Shown here: piece after piece, positions 5,835-6,138 of the stretch
How positions within the stretch are numbered: the stretch's first letter is position 1
How the letters are laid out: the number at the start of each line of letters is the position of its first letter
Source: Hyphomicrobiales bacterium
GTDB taxonomy: Bacteria; Pseudomonadota; Alphaproteobacteria; Rhizobiales; Beijerinckiaceae
NCBI GenBank assembly: GCA_027489835.1
Contig: JAIXZF010000073.1
Coordinates: 1 to 6,138, forward strand
Direction of reading: 5' to 3'
DNA: 6,138 bases
The notes under the pieces: generated by a model
Databases searched by the model: none
The model's input: only the letters and a program-made list of their open reading frames with translations
Told to the model about the DNA's origin: nothing
Position numbers and translations under genes: made by a program

Positions 5835-6137
5835 TCACGGCGTGCGCGAAATCGGCGGCACGAGGCCGTCGCCCGGCTTGACCGGATCGGTGCATTCGCC
5901 CGGCCGCTTGCCGCACTCGAACACCATGGTCGGAGCGGCGGAGCGCCCGGCATTGCCGACCGATGGCAGGGTCATCTGCTGTCCCTCGTCCACCTGCTTG
6001 GGGTTGTTGACGGGCTGCTCGGAGGCCGCGTTCGAGCCGGGCGGCGCATTGGGCTGAGCGGGCGGCGTTGCCTCCTGCCCCAGGGCCGCGCCCGAGACGG
6101 CGAAGAGAAGGGCGGCGAGGCTGGCGCCAGATCTGGT
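5835..6137 (-). CDS. Small exported proline-rich protein, 5' end beyond the window (partial)
   Basis: One hundred residues and a TGA stop (5835-5837) are visible; the start lies to the right of the window. The visible N-terminus, ASLAALLFAVSGAALGQEA, is most of a signal peptide with probable cleavage at about visible residue 20 (ALG before QEA), so only a few residues should be missing. The mature part begins with a Pro/Ala/Gln/Asn-rich low-complexity stretch (about 21-47). A more ordered C-terminal segment follows, with two cysteines seven residues apart (visible 75 and 82, FECGKRPGEC) and the ending PPISRTP. These could form a disulfide in the periplasm. I do not recognise the family. It is convergent with the KGG gene, and the terminator region lies between them. 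Confidence 0.75.
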   Translation of the reverse strand, partial: TRSGASLAALLFAVSGAALGQEATPPAQPNAPPGSNAASEQPVNNPKQVDEGQQMTLPSVGNAGRSAAPTMVFECGKRPGECTDPVKPGDGLVPPISRTP

Positions 6138-6138
6138 C

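Overview
The window looks like chromosomal DNA of a high-GC alphaproteobacterium, probably of the Hyphomicrobiales (Rhizobiales). The reasons are the strongly GC-rich third codon positions, MurC/MurG/FtsW sequences that read like alphaproteobacterial ones, and an exact match to the alphaproteobacterial general-stress (EcfG-type sigma) promoter, GGAAC-N16-CGTT. No mobile element, tRNA, rRNA or CRISPR array is visible.

Layout. Left edge (1-65): the last 20 codons of an unidentified plus-strand gene. 77-946 (minus): a secreted putative zinc peptidase of the DUF4344 type. 1218-1349 (plus): a 43-residue ORF with a good ribosome binding site and a clear signal peptide, predicting a 17-residue cationic mature peptide with two cysteines. 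It is divergent from the peptidase, and a dyad lies in its leader. 1359-1388: a strong hairpin between this peptide and the convergent murC. 1442-5166 (minus): the peptidoglycan/division block ftsW-murG-murC, transcribed right to left. 5167-5451: a divergent intergenic region with an AT-rich island, the EcfG-type promoter and a leader hairpin. 5452-5721 (plus): an 89-residue KGG-repeat stress protein, followed by hairpins and a textbook intrinsic terminator. 5835-6137 (minus): the 3' part of a small exported proline-rich protein that runs off the right edge.

How the genes work together. MurC adds L-alanine to UDP-MurNAc, MurG converts lipid I to lipid II, and FtsW polymerises lipid II at the septum. 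They form one unit, with ftsW and murG overlapping by 8 bp. Neither murD upstream nor murB downstream is present, so the usual division and cell wall (dcw) cluster order is interrupted on both sides. The KGG protein is probably induced by the general stress response. The peptidase, the small peptide and the right-edge protein all carry export signals, but nothing in the sequence links them functionally to the cell-wall genes.

Most notable points: the unrecognised secreted cysteine-pair micro-ORF at 1218, the exact EcfG promoter in front of the KGG gene, and the truncated dcw block. I do not see convincing evidence of a new multi-gene system.
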